A DNA stretch of 64,000 nt from an uncultured Oscillospiraceae bacterium (GTDB lineage: Bacteria > Bacillota > Clostridia > Oscillospirales > Acutalibacteraceae). The notes beneath the pieces were generated by a model that saw only the letters and a program-made list of their open reading frames with translations, was not told where the DNA came from and searched no databases. Every line of letters begins with the position of its first letter. Position 1 is the first letter of the stretch. Position numbers and translations under genes: made by a program. The stretch lies in assembly GCA_910587995.1 (NCBI GenBank), contig CAJUNS010000004.1:75191-139190 (forward strand), written 5' to 3'. Below are positions 7,525 to 16,635 of the stretch, piece by piece.

Positions 7525-9208
7525 AAACGCCCTGACTTATGAAATGCAAGCGGAGCTGGAACTTTGCGCCGTGCCGGAGGCCATTGAGCGCAAGCTGCGC
7601 CAGGTGTATGCCGGGCTGCCCGAAAAGGTTCCCGCCCGGAAAAGAATTCTGCCCCGGTGGGCGCAGCGCTCCCTGGCCACCGCCGCCAGCCTGGCCACCG
7701 CCTTCACGGTGCTGCTAGGCGTGAACGGGGCCAACCCCGCCCTGGCCGAGGGCCTGCCCTTTGTGGGCGGCATTTTCCAGAACATCAACCGGAAGTTTGT
7801 GCCCACGCAGAACCTGACGGAGGCCCAGCGGCGCGTCAGCGATATGGCTGTGCCTGTGGGGGAAAACCAGGAGACCAGCGTCACCGTGCCCGCCGGGGGA
7901 ATGCTGGAAAAGCCCCTGACCGCCTCTTTGAAAGAGGTCTACTATGACGGCAGCTTCGTGTTCGCGGGGATTGAGTTCCAGATCGACGCGGACGACGACT
8001 ACGTCAGCGAAAGGATGGGGCCTCATTACGATGTGCTCCTCAACGGCGAAAGCCAGATCGAGCACGGCGAGGACGGCATGGTGACCTATCAAAATGACAA
8101 CGGCAGCGGCTTTGTGGACATGAGCCTCAGCGATATGATGACCCAGGTGGAGCGGGGCCGCTACATCACCCAGCGGGCCTTCCGGGTGCCGGACGCCCTG
8201 CAGGGGGCCGAGAGCCTGAACGTCAGTCTTTCCTTTGAGGGATTGGACAGCGAAAAGGCCGCTCTCAACTCCACCCCCTTCACCCTGGACTTTACCGCCC
8301 AAAAGACCGAGGCCAACATCCGTTCCATCCACTGCCAGGGCGCGGAAATGGGCGGCGTCCGGCTGCTTTCAGCCTACACCACCCCGGCGGCCACCTACAT
8401 TGAGGTGGAATACCCCGGCCGCTATGTAAACCCCGCCACCGGGGCGGCCTTTGAGGACGGCATTGCCATCGGCTATTACGGCGCAAACGGGGGGGCCGTC
8501 CGCCTGTGCGCCACAGAGGCGGACCTGGGCAACGGCATGCTCCAGAAAAGACTGGTGCTGGCCGGCCTGAAGGAAGACGAGAGCCGCAAAGTGGTCTGCT
8601 GGCTGCTTGACAAGAACGGCTCCGGCCGGTACGAAGCGGTGTTTATCCTCGACTTTGCCGCCGGCACCGTGGAGCTGGGCAGCGCGGAAGACGTGCAGGC
8701 CGCGCCGGTGTTCGACTATGCCTGCGGCGCGGAGGCCGTGAAGGCCCTGGCCGGCGGCGAATACGCCATAGAGAAGATCCATCTGGACCAGAATAAGCCC
8801 ATGGTGTATCTCATGACCGGCGACAAGAAGCGGGACCTGCGCGTGGAGTTCTGGCAGGAGGGCGCCCGCGCCTGCACCGCCTATTCGGACGGGTATTCCT
8901 GGAGGGACGACGCGCTTTACTGGGAGTACTACAACCTAAAAAACGGCAGCTCGATGTCACGGGACGAGGACCGGTACGAGGGCACGGAGCACCGGCAGCA
9001 CATGCTCTTCGTTCCCGAGCTCTATGTGTCCTTGGACCCCGGCCTGCCGGTTACCGTAAAGGTCTTCGATAAGGATTCCGGCGACGGGCTGCTGGCCCAG
9101 GAGGTAGCCCTGACCCAAAGCCAACTCCACAGCGAGCCCCAGCCCCTGGCGGAAGCCCCGCTGGACCAGGATGGCCTGGACGCGGTAAGCAGCGAATCTA
9201 CTGAATAA
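7511..9208 (+). CDS. DUF4179 domain membrane protein, probable anti-sigma factor
   Basis: The GTG start at 7511 gives 565 residues: a short cytoplasmic N-terminus (about 1-50), one membrane helix (about 55-77; SLATAASLATAFTVLLGVN) and a large external region. LAEGLPFVGGIFQNINRKF directly after the helix is the DUF4179 signature. DUF4179 proteins are typically encoded beside ECF sigma factors and are thought to restrain them at the membrane. The 14-bp overlap with the sigma gene supports coupled, stoichiometric synthesis. The external part (about 80-560) has no catalytic motif I recognise. Confidence 0.82.
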   Translation: MKQNRNALTYEMQAELELCAVPEAIERKLRQVYAGLPEKVPARKRILPRWAQRSLATAASLATAFTVLLGVNGANPALAEGLPFVGGIFQNINRKFVPTQNLTEAQRRVSDMAVPVGENQETSVTVPAGGMLEKPLTASLKEVYYDGSFVFAGIEFQIDADDDYVSERMGPHYDVLLNGESQIEHGEDGMVTYQNDNGSGFVDMSLSDMMTQVERGRYITQRAFRVPDALQGAESLNVSLSFEGLDSEKAALNSTPFTLDFTAQKTEANIRSIHCQGAEMGGVRLLSAYTTPAATYIEVEYPGRYVNPATGAAFEDGIAIGYYGANGGAVRLCATEADLGNGMLQKRLVLAGLKEDESRKVVCWLLDKNGSGRYEAVFILDFAAGTVELGSAEDVQAAPVFDYACGAEAVKALAGGEYAIEKIHLDQNKPMVYLMTGDKKRDLRVEFWQEGARACTAYSDGYSWRDDALYWEYYNLKNGSSMSRDEDRYEGTEHRQHMLFVPELYVSLDPGLPVTVKVFDKDSGDGLLAQEVALTQSQLHSEPQPLAEAPLDQDGLDAVSSESTE

Positions 9209-9212
9209 CAAG

Positions 9213-9244
9213 AAGGACCCCGCCGGTTTGGCGGGGTCCTTTTT
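9213..9244. terminator. Strong intrinsic terminator
   Basis: AAGGACCCCGCC (9213-9224) pairs perfectly with GGCGGGGTCCTT (9230-9241), followed by a T run. It ends the sigma/DUF4179 operon and may also serve the convergent MATE gene. Confidence 0.9.
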
Positions 9245-9254
9245 GTGGCAAGGG

Positions 9255-10586
9255 CTACATATAATGATATTTTTTCCGCTTGGCGAAGAGGAAGGCGATG
9301 GAAATGGCGCAGGCGAAAACATCGGCCACGGCCACAGACCACCAGATACCGTCTAAGCCCAGCAGGGCCGGAAGGGCCAGCACGCAGATGATTTGGAAAA
9401 CCAAAGAGCGCAAAAAGGAGATGGCGGCGGAAATGGCCCCATTGTTAAGGGCTGTGAAAAAGCTGGACACAAAGATGTTGAAGCCCGCCAGCAAAAAGGA
9501 CCAGGAGAAGACCATAAAGGCATGCTGGGTCATCTGGGAGAGCTCCTGGTCGTAGCCCACAAAGACATTGGCCAGGGGCCTGGCCAGCACCTGGGAGAGG
9601 ACCATCATCAACACCCCGGCGGCCAGCATGAGGACCACGCTTTTTTTCAAAAGGCTTTTCAGCTCCGGGTGGTTCCCGGCCCCATGGTGGTAGCCCACAA
9701 TGGGGGTGCTGGCCACGGTATAGCCGATGAAAGCCGCCACAAAAATAAAGGAAACATACATCAGCACTCCATAAACCGCCACGCCGTCTTCTCCCGCAAA
9801 GCGCAGCAGCTGGTAGTTGTACAGCATGCCCACCACCGAGCCGGAGATGTTGGACATCAGCTCCGAGGAGCCGTTGCCGCAGGCCTTCAGCAAAACACGG
9901 AACTCCAGGCGGGTTTTGGTCAGGCGGAGCAGGCTGGAGTTAGGCCGGAGAAAATAAAACAGCGGCAGCACCCCGCCCACCAGCTGGCTGACGCCGGTAG
10001 CCAGCGCGGCCCCGGCCACGCCCCAGCGGAACACGGCGATGAAAAGCGCGTCCAGGGCCATGTTGGCCACCCCGGCGGCCACGGTATAGAAAAGCCCCAG
10101 CTTGGGCTTTTCGGCGGTAGAGAGGAAGGTTTGAAAAACGTTTTGCAGCATAAAGGCCGCGGTAAAGGCCACCACAACCCGGCCATAAACCACGCAGTCC
10201 TCCATCATAGCGTCCGTAGCCCCCAGCAGGCGGGCGGCCTGGGGCATGGCGGCAATGCCGAAGACGGACAGCCCCGCGCCCAGCAAAAGGGTAAAGAGCA
10301 CCATCATGGTAAAATAGCGGTTGGCGGCAGGCCTATCCCCTTCGCCCAGGGTTTTGGCCACCAGGGCGCTGCCGCCGGTGCCCACCATAAAGCCCATGCC
10401 GCCTAGAATCATGGTAAAGGGCATAATCAGGTTGATGGCGGCAAAAGGCACCTTGCCCACAAAGTTGGAGACAAAAAGACCGTCTACCACGCCGTAAATG
10501 GATGTGAAAATCATCATCATGATAGGCGAAACGGCAAAGCGCAGCAGCTTTTTGTAAGTAAAATGATCAGATAATTGGATTTGCAT
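9255..10586 (-). CDS. MATE family multidrug efflux transporter
   Basis: The 443-residue polytopic protein has about 12 hydrophobic segments. It carries MATE features in both halves: SPIMMMIFTSIYGVVDGLFVSNFVG near the start, and AMPQAARLLGATD and a second FNIFVSSFFTALNNG-like segment. Such pumps use Na+ or H+ gradients to export cationic drugs or metabolites. Its gene follows a MarR-type regulator by 30 bp on the same strand, so drug-responsive repression is likely. TAGGAGGAACT precedes the ATG. The substrate is unknown. Confidence 0.9.
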   Translation of the reverse strand: MQIQLSDHFTYKKLLRFAVSPIMMMIFTSIYGVVDGLFVSNFVGKVPFAAINLIMPFTMILGGMGFMVGTGGSALVAKTLGEGDRPAANRYFTMMVLFTLLLGAGLSVFGIAAMPQAARLLGATDAMMEDCVVYGRVVVAFTAAFMLQNVFQTFLSTAEKPKLGLFYTVAAGVANMALDALFIAVFRWGVAGAALATGVSQLVGGVLPLFYFLRPNSSLLRLTKTRLEFRVLLKACGNGSSELMSNISGSVVGMLYNYQLLRFAGEDGVAVYGVLMYVSFIFVAAFIGYTVASTPIVGYHHGAGNHPELKSLLKKSVVLMLAAGVLMMVLSQVLARPLANVFVGYDQELSQMTQHAFMVFSWSFLLAGFNIFVSSFFTALNNGAISAAISFLRSLVFQIICVLALPALLGLDGIWWSVAVADVFACAISIAFLFAKRKKYHYM

Positions 10587-10616
10587 AGTTCCTCCTAAAT
10601 GGTAAAATCTGGCGGG

Positions 10617-11072
10617 TCAGGCCCCGGTTTCCGGTTCGGGCTCCGCCGCCTCCAAATGGTCCACGTACTGTTTAAAGAGCCGCAAAAAGGCTTCGGCTTC
10701 CTCCGGCTCCATGGCTTGGAACGCCGCCTGCTCCGCCTGGATGATCCGGTCGGCAGTCCTTCGGGCCAGGTCCGCCCCCTTTTCCGTCAGGGTAATCACC
10801 CGGGTGCGGCGGTCCTCTCCGGCGGAAAGCGTCAGGCAGCCCTCGGCCTCCAGGCTTTTCAGGGCGGAATTGATGGTCTGCTTCGGCTGAAGCAGCTGCT
10901 GGCACAGGCGCTTTTGGGTCAGCGGAGGCTCTTCCGCCCGCAGGGTGTAAAGAATCCACAGGGCGCACTCCGGCACCCCCAGCCGCCGGGCGGCTTTCCG
11001 GTAAAAATGGTCGCTTTCCTTTAAAATGTTGTTATAGCGCTTCAACCAGGGGTCAAGGGGCGGATTTTTCAT
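10617..11072 (-). CDS. MarR family transcriptional regulator
   Basis: The 151-residue winged-helix protein carries the MarR pattern: [27 protein letters not shown] (helix-turn-helix, about residues 52-78), the wing [22 protein letters not shown] (about 80-102), and C-terminal dimerisation helices. MarR dimers repress divergent or downstream efflux genes and release DNA when bound by phenolic or drug-like ligands. It is first in an operon with the MATE pump. Its promoter overlaps two TCCG-N4-CGGA palindromes, which argues for autorepression. Confidence 0.9.
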   Translation of the reverse strand: MKNPPLDPWLKRYNNILKESDHFYRKAARRLGVPECALWILYTLRAEEPPLTQKRLCQQLLQPKQTINSALKSLEAEGCLTLSAGEDRRTRVITLTEKGADLARRTADRIIQAEQAAFQAMEPEEAEAFLRLFKQYVDHLEAAEPEPETGA

Positions 11073-11097
11073 GGGCGGCCTCCTTGTTTTTCAATTC

Positions 11098-11145
11098 TCC
11101 GAAATCGGACTTTTTTATTGTAGTCCGCTTTCGGACATTTGTCAA
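11098..11145 (-). promoter_or_regulatory. MarR-MATE promoter with two operator palindromes
   Basis: On the minus strand TTGACA (11145-11140) is followed by a 17-bp spacer and TACAAT (11122-11117), a near-perfect sigma-A promoter. TCCG-CTTT-CGGA (11124-11135) lies in the spacer and TCCG-AAAT-CGGA (11098-11109) just downstream of the -10. They share half-sites and 4-bp spacing, with centres 26 bp apart. Binding here would block polymerase. Confidence 0.75.
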
Positions 11146-11221
11146 GAGGCCTTCGCAAAAAATACCGGCGGCTTTCCGGAAAAGTTCCGCCTCCTCCGCC
11201 GCGAATTTTCCCCCCTTTCCC

Positions 11222-11250
11222 TTGACTTCCCCGCTATTTTGTGGTATGCT
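11222..11250 (+). promoter_or_regulatory. rplU operon promoter
   Basis: TTGACT (11222-11227), 17-bp spacer, TATGCT (11245-11250). It lies about 90 bp upstream of rplU, leaving room for the leader RNA. Confidence 0.7.
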
Positions 11251-11257
11251 GGGAAAG

Positions 11258-11340
11258 CCGCATACTGCGGGTTCAAAGCAAGCGGCCCGCCTTGGGGCCC
11301 GCCCGGCAGTAGCGAGACTAAGGAAAAGGCAGGAAAAAGA
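11258..11340 (+). ncRNA. Ribosomal protein L21 leader (autoregulatory mRNA structure)
   Basis: The transcribed stretch between the promoter and rplU is rich in short complementary G/C blocks (for example CCGCATACTGCGG and GGGGCCCGCC) and ends in the purine-rich AGGAAAAAGA ribosome site. Firmicutes rplU operons characteristically carry an L21 leader here, bound by a ribosomal protein for feedback control. The call rests mainly on position. Confidence 0.5.
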
Positions 11341-11649
11341 ATGTTTGCAGTCATTGAGACCGGCGGAAAGCAGTACAAAGTGCAGTACGGCGACGTAATT
11401 TTTGTGGAGAAGCTGAACGCCGCTGAGAACGACGTCGTGGAATTCCCCGTGGTGGCCCTGTTTGGCGAAGGGGAAACCAAGGTGGGCGCTCCCTATGTGC
11501 AGGGCGCTTCCGTCACCGGCAAGGTGGTTAAAAACGGCAAGGCCAAGAAGATCACCGTATTTACCTACAAGCCCAAGAAGAACTCCAAGCGCAAGATGGG
11601 CCACCGCCAGCCCTACACCAAGATTCAGATTGAGGCTGTCAAGGCATAA
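11341..11649 (+). CDS. rplU: 50S ribosomal protein L21
   Basis: The 102-residue protein has the canonical start [14 protein letters not shown] and the C-terminal signature [18 protein letters not shown], at normal length. It is a large-subunit protein that binds 23S rRNA. The frame is open much further upstream, but the ATG at 11341, after the leader and AGGAAAAAGA, is the conserved start. It is first in the rplU-prp-rpmA cluster; its TAA shares one base with the ATG of prp. Confidence 0.98.
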   Translation: MFAVIETGGKQYKVQYGDVIFVEKLNAAENDVVEFPVVALFGEGETKVGAPYVQGASVTGKVVKNGKAKKITVFTYKPKKNSKRKMGHRQPYTKIQIEAVKA

Positions 11650-11972
11650 TGATTCGCGCGGACTTCCTCAGCCTGCCGGATGGACGCCTGCTGGGCTTTC
11701 GCCTTTGCGGCCACGCTGGCTGGGGAGAAGAAGGAACGGATATTGTGTGCGCGGCTGTGTCCTCCGCAGCCTATCTGGTGGCCAACACCGCTACGGATGT
11801 GCTGGGCGTTACGCCCCTGAGCCTGCGGGTGGCGGAGGATAGTATGCTTCTGCGGCTGGAAGAGCGGGACGAGCCCGCCTGCCGGAATCTTCTCCGGGGG
11901 CTCCGGCTCCACCTGTGCGGCCTGGAAGAGCAGTATCCGGCGCACATCAAGGTAAGTTATTTGGAGATTTAA
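11649..11972 (+). CDS. prp: Ribosomal-processing cysteine protease Prp
   Basis: The 107-residue protease has its catalytic pair at H22 (CGHAGW) and C34 ([10 protein letters not shown]), as in the YsxB/Prp family. Prp removes the N-terminal leader from ribosomal protein L27, an essential step in Firmicutes. The substrate is encoded immediately downstream and carries the cleavable leader. The gene overlaps the rplU stop by one base and lies between rplU and rpmA, the usual place. Confidence 0.95.
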   Translation: MIRADFLSLPDGRLLGFRLCGHAGWGEEGTDIVCAAVSSAAYLVANTATDVLGVTPLSLRVAEDSMLLRLEERDEPACRNLLRGLRLHLCGLEEQYPAHIKVSYLEI

Positions 11973-12001
11973 CCACATGCATAGAAAGGAAGGCAATCAT
12001 C

Positions 12002-12280
12002 ATGCTGAAAATTAATATCCAGCTTTTTGCTCACAAAAAGGGCATGGGCTCCACCAAAAACGGCCGCGACTCCGAGTCGAAGCGCTTGGGCGTTAAGCGG
12101 GCCGACGGCCAGTTTGTTCTGGCAGGGAACATTCTCGTCAAGCAGCGCGGCACCAAGATCCATCCCGGAGAGAACGTGGGCCGGGGTAAGGACGACACCC
12201 TGTTTGCCAAGGTAGACGGCAAGGTGCGTTTTGAGCGCATGGGTGCGGACCGCAAGAAGGTCAGCGTGTACGCGGAGTAA
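12002..12280 (+). CDS. rpmA: 50S ribosomal protein L27 with Prp-cleavable leader
   Basis: The 92-residue precursor begins MLKINIQLF followed by [15 protein letters not shown]. Residues 1-9 are the Firmicutes L27 leader, and Prp is expected to cut between F9 and A10 so that the mature N-terminus reaches the peptidyl-transferase centre. The remainder is normal L27 ([32 protein letters not shown]). GAAAGGAAGG precedes the ATG. The gene's link to the adjacent protease is functional as well as positional. Confidence 0.97.
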   Translation: MLKINIQLFAHKKGMGSTKNGRDSESKRLGVKRADGQFVLAGNILVKQRGTKIHPGENVGRGKDDTLFAKVDGKVRFERMGADRKKVSVYAE

Positions 12281-12382
12281 GCCGGACCGCGGCGCAATAG
12301 CTTTGAATGGAGAGCTTCTTCGGGCGATGTCTGAGGGAGCTTTTCTTTGTCAGCCTGCTCTGGCTGAGAAAGGATGCGTGAA

Positions 12383-12892
12383 ATGAGTTTGGAAATCCGA
12401 ACCGGGCGGCTGACCATACAGCCTTTTCAGCCCAAATTTTTAAAGGACTATTACCGGGAGTTTACGGAGGAAATCACCAAATATCAGTACCCCGACCCCT
12501 TCCCGGACCTGGAAGCCGCCAGCCAGACGCTCTCCGGCTTCTGCCAGGCGATGGAGGCAGGGGACATGCTGGAGCTGGTCATTCTCAGCCGGGAGGGGGA
12601 GTTCCTGGGCAGCGTGGAGGTCTTCGGCCTTCAAGAAGAGGCCCCCGAGCTGGGCATCTGGCTGAAAAGCGCCGCCCAGGGCGCTGGATACGGCTATGAA
12701 GCCCTGCGGGCCGTTCTGGACTATCTGAACGGCCTAAACAAGTACAGGCATTATATCTATGAGGCCGATGTGCGAAACGCTCCCAGCCTGGGCCTGGCCG
12801 AAAAATTCCGGTCTGAGGCGGGGGAACGGCAGGACCTCACTACCGAGTCGGGAAAAGAGCTGGTTTTGCAAGTCTACCGCATTTTTGCATAG
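12383..12892 (+). CDS. GNAT family N-acetyltransferase (RimJ/RimL-like)
   Basis: The 169-residue protein starts SLEIRTGRLTIQPF and shows the GNAT motif A region ELGIWLKSAAQGAGYGYEALRAVL (about 92-115), which binds acetyl-CoA, then a beta5-like NKYRHYIYEADVRNAPSLGLAEKF. This is close to the ribosomal-protein-alanine acetyltransferase group, but the acceptor cannot be predicted. The ATG at 12383 is preferred over 12374 because the AAAGG ribosome site abuts the latter. It sits between rpmA and obgE and is probably cotranscribed. Confidence 0.82.
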   Translation: MSLEIRTGRLTIQPFQPKFLKDYYREFTEEITKYQYPDPFPDLEAASQTLSGFCQAMEAGDMLELVILSREGEFLGSVEVFGLQEEAPELGIWLKSAAQGAGYGYEALRAVLDYLNGLNKYRHYIYEADVRNAPSLGLAEKFRSEAGERQDLTTESGKELVLQVYRIFA

Positions 12893-12914
12893 GGCTGGAT
12901 GGGGAGGCGTCAAC

Positions 12915-14664
<1,750 letters not shown>

Positions 14665-14676
14665 GGAGGTCATCCC

Positions 14677-15075
14677 TTGGGAACCTTGTTAGGAGAGGCC
14701 GCCCCATTTCGGAGCCTGAGCCCCCTGGACCTAGCCTTTGTGGGAGACGCGGTTTACGACCTGCTGGCCCGGGAATACCTGCTGCTGGCCGGGAGCTGCC
14801 CGGTGAAAAAGCTGCACCAGCGCAAGGCCGCCTGGGTAAACTGCGGGGCCCAGGCCGCGGCTCTTAAAGCCCTGTGGCCCCGGCTGACCCAGGAGGAACA
14901 GGCCGTGGCTCTGCGGGGCCGCAACGCCCATGTGGGCCATGTGCCCAAAAACGCCACGGTGGCCGACTACCACGGAGGCACGGCCTTTGAGGCCCTGCTG
15001 GGCTGGCTCTACCTTAAGGGCGAGGGGGAACGCCTGCGGGAGCTGTTCTTCGCCGCCCTGGACCTGTTGGAGTAG
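14677..15075 (+). CDS. mrnC: Mini-ribonuclease III
   Basis: A TTG at 14677, six bases after AAGGAGGT, starts a 132-residue protein. It resembles the RNase III catalytic domain without a dsRNA-binding domain: LAFVGDAVYDLLAREYLL carries the catalytic carboxylates, then KKLHQRKAAWVNCGAQA and ALRGRNAHVGHVPKNATVADYHGGTAFEALLGWLYL. Mini-III matures 23S rRNA ends. No ATG lies nearby, so the TTG start is the best choice. It follows obgE closely and is probably cotranscribed. Confidence 0.93.
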   Translation: MGTLLGEAAPFRSLSPLDLAFVGDAVYDLLAREYLLLAGSCPVKKLHQRKAAWVNCGAQAAALKALWPRLTQEEQAVALRGRNAHVGHVPKNATVADYHGGTAFEALLGWLYLKGEGERLRELFFAALDLLE

Positions 15076-15135
15076 CGCCCAAAGGCCTCCCCGTTTTTAT
15101 TCTGCGTTTTCACTTTAGAAAGGAGCTCTCTGCCC

Positions 15136-16041
15136 ATGAACCACCGTAAGGAACTGCTGCTGGATGTTCTGTCCATCACGGCGGGCGCTGTGGTCTACGC
15201 CGCCACAGTCAACGCCTTTACCGCCCCCAACAACATTGCGCCCGGAGGAATCACCGGCGTTTCCACCATGCTGAACTTTGTTTTCGGCACCCCCATTGGT
15301 TTGATGAGCTTTCTCATTAACATTCCCATTATCATTTGGGCGGTGGTGGAGATCGGCTATAAGCTGGTGATTAAAACCATAGCCGCCATTGCCCTGTCTT
15401 CCCTGTTCATCGACCTGTTCGCCGCGTTTATGCCCGTCTACCGGGGCAACCTGATTCTGGCGGCTATTTTTGCCGGGGCCTTTGAGGGCCTGGGCCTGTC
15501 CCTTACCTTCATACGGGGCGCTACCACCGGCGGCACGGACATGGTCGCCCGGCTGCTGGAGCGGCGGATGCCTCATGTCTCCATGGGCAAGCTGATGCTG
15601 GTGCTGGACGGGATCATCGTTGCCGCTTCGGCGGTGGTGTTCGGCAGCATTGAGAACGCCATGTACGCCTGCATCGCCATTTTTGTAAGCACCAGCGTCA
15701 TTGACGCCATTTTGTACGGCACCGACGTGGGCACGGGCAAGCTGTTCTATGTCATGTCCCCCAAAGTGCGGCAGATGGGCGAGCGGGTTATTCGGGAGGT
15801 GGACCGGACGGTCACCTACCTGGACAGCCATGGCGGCTACAGCAAGGCCCCGGCGGAGACCATGCTGTGCGTGGTGCGGCGGTTCGAGGTGTATCAGGTC
15901 CAGGCCATCATCCGGGAGGAGGACAAAGACGCCTTTGTTATTGTGGGCGACGCGGGGCAGGTCACCGGCGAGGGCTTCCGGCCCATGCGCCCGGACGACA
16001 AGCCCCTTAAGGAGCTGATTCAGGAGCTGAAAAAATCCTGA
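15136..16041 (+). CDS. YitT family membrane protein (DUF161/DUF2179)
   Basis: The 301-residue protein has five or six hydrophobic segments in residues 8-190 (the repeated glycine-containing YitT/DUF161 unit: NAFTAPNNIAPGGITGVSTML and later FIRGATTGGTDMVARLL). A soluble C-terminal DUF2179 domain follows (about 205-295), with the usual DRTVTYLDSHGGYSKAP. The function of this widespread Firmicutes family is unknown. GAAAGGAGCTC precedes the ATG. It may be read from the obgE operon, as only 60 bp separate it from mrnC. Confidence 0.88.
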   Translation: MNHRKELLLDVLSITAGAVVYAATVNAFTAPNNIAPGGITGVSTMLNFVFGTPIGLMSFLINIPIIIWAVVEIGYKLVIKTIAAIALSSLFIDLFAAFMPVYRGNLILAAIFAGAFEGLGLSLTFIRGATTGGTDMVARLLERRMPHVSMGKLMLVLDGIIVAASAVVFGSIENAMYACIAIFVSTSVIDAILYGTDVGTGKLFYVMSPKVRQMGERVIREVDRTVTYLDSHGGYSKAPAETMLCVVRRFEVYQVQAIIREEDKDAFVIVGDAGQVTGEGFRPMRPDDKPLKELIQELKKS

Positions 16042-16096
16042 GGCGGTCCGTGTGGGGTTCCCCCGCTTTTCCCAGGACCCTGAACGTGGCCCAAAC

Positions 16097-16145
16097 AAAA
16101 AGGCCCGGCATACGGAGGCCTTGGGGTGGCTGCCGTATGCCGGGC
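16097..16145 (-). terminator. Intrinsic terminator of the Asn/Gln-rich gene
   Basis: GCCCGGCATACGG (16103-16115) pairs with CCGTATGCCGGGC (16133-16145), 13 bp perfect. A T run follows on the minus strand (16101-16097), so it terminates minus-strand transcription. Confidence 0.85.
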
Positions 16146-16162
16146 TGGGAACGGAGAGAGCC

Positions 16163-16321
16163 TTAGTAGTCCTGCTCCTGGCGGGAACGGGAATTCTGGC
16201 TCTGGTTCTGGCTGTTCTGGTTCTTAGACTTGTTGTTCTGGCCCTGGTTCTGGTTGTTCTGATTCTGGCCGTTCTGGCGGTTCTGGAACTTGTTGTTCTG
16301 GCTCTGATTCTGGTTCTGCAT
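16163..16321 (-). CDS. Asn/Gln-rich microprotein (52 residues)
   Basis: From an ATG at 16321 to TAA at 16165-16163 the minus strand encodes 52 residues, mostly Asn and Gln with scattered Ser, Lys, Arg and Gly, starting MQNQNQSQNNKF and ending RSRQEQDY. GGAAGGA lies about 10 bases upstream, and a perfect terminator lies 18 bp downstream, so this looks like a monocistronic gene. The low-complexity protein has no helix, signal or domain I can recognise. Such composition suggests an intrinsically disordered, perhaps spore- or condensate-associated protein, but that is speculation. It is too short for many gene callers. Confidence 0.65.
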   Translation of the reverse strand: MQNQNQSQNNKFQNRQNGQNQNNQNQGQNNKSKNQNSQNQSQNSRSRQEQDY

Positions 16322-16635
16322 AGCGCGACCATCCTTCCATTTAAAAAGGTAAGCTCCCAGCTCTGGCCCTGGCTTAGGGCCGGGGGGCTTCCCTCAGTAT
16401 TCTGGACAGGCCGGGGCGGATTATTCCCCAGGGGAAGAAAAATTGCGGGGCCCCGCGAAGAGAAAAAGATTTTTGCGCGCGGCGGCAAAGGTTTCATCAC
16501 CTGGCCGCATATGCTCCCGCAAGTTCCACTTTGATGAACTTGACCGCCGGAGGGAGAAGGTTCCTGACCGCCAGCCGGCTTTGTTCAACTCCGCCGCGCT
16601 TTTCGGAAAAACACATTTATGAAAGGGGTATCAAC
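16322..16635. other. Intergenic region upstream of rsmF and the Asn/Gln-rich gene
   Basis: This 314-bp region separates divergent genes. I find no convincing gene in it. It should hold both promoters, but no clear -35/-10 pair stands out. GAAAGGGG at 16621-16628 is the rsmF ribosome site. Confidence 0.5.

Noticed and set aside
9393-10406. 337-residue plus-strand ORF
   Set aside because: It is antisense to the MATE gene; composition is His/Gln/Gly-rich with no ribosome site.
16052-16534. Plus-strand ORF rich in Leu/Val that looks like a membrane protein
   Set aside because: It is the antisense reading of the Asn/Gln-rich microprotein (AAC/CAG codons read as GTT/CTG) and has no ribosome site of its own.
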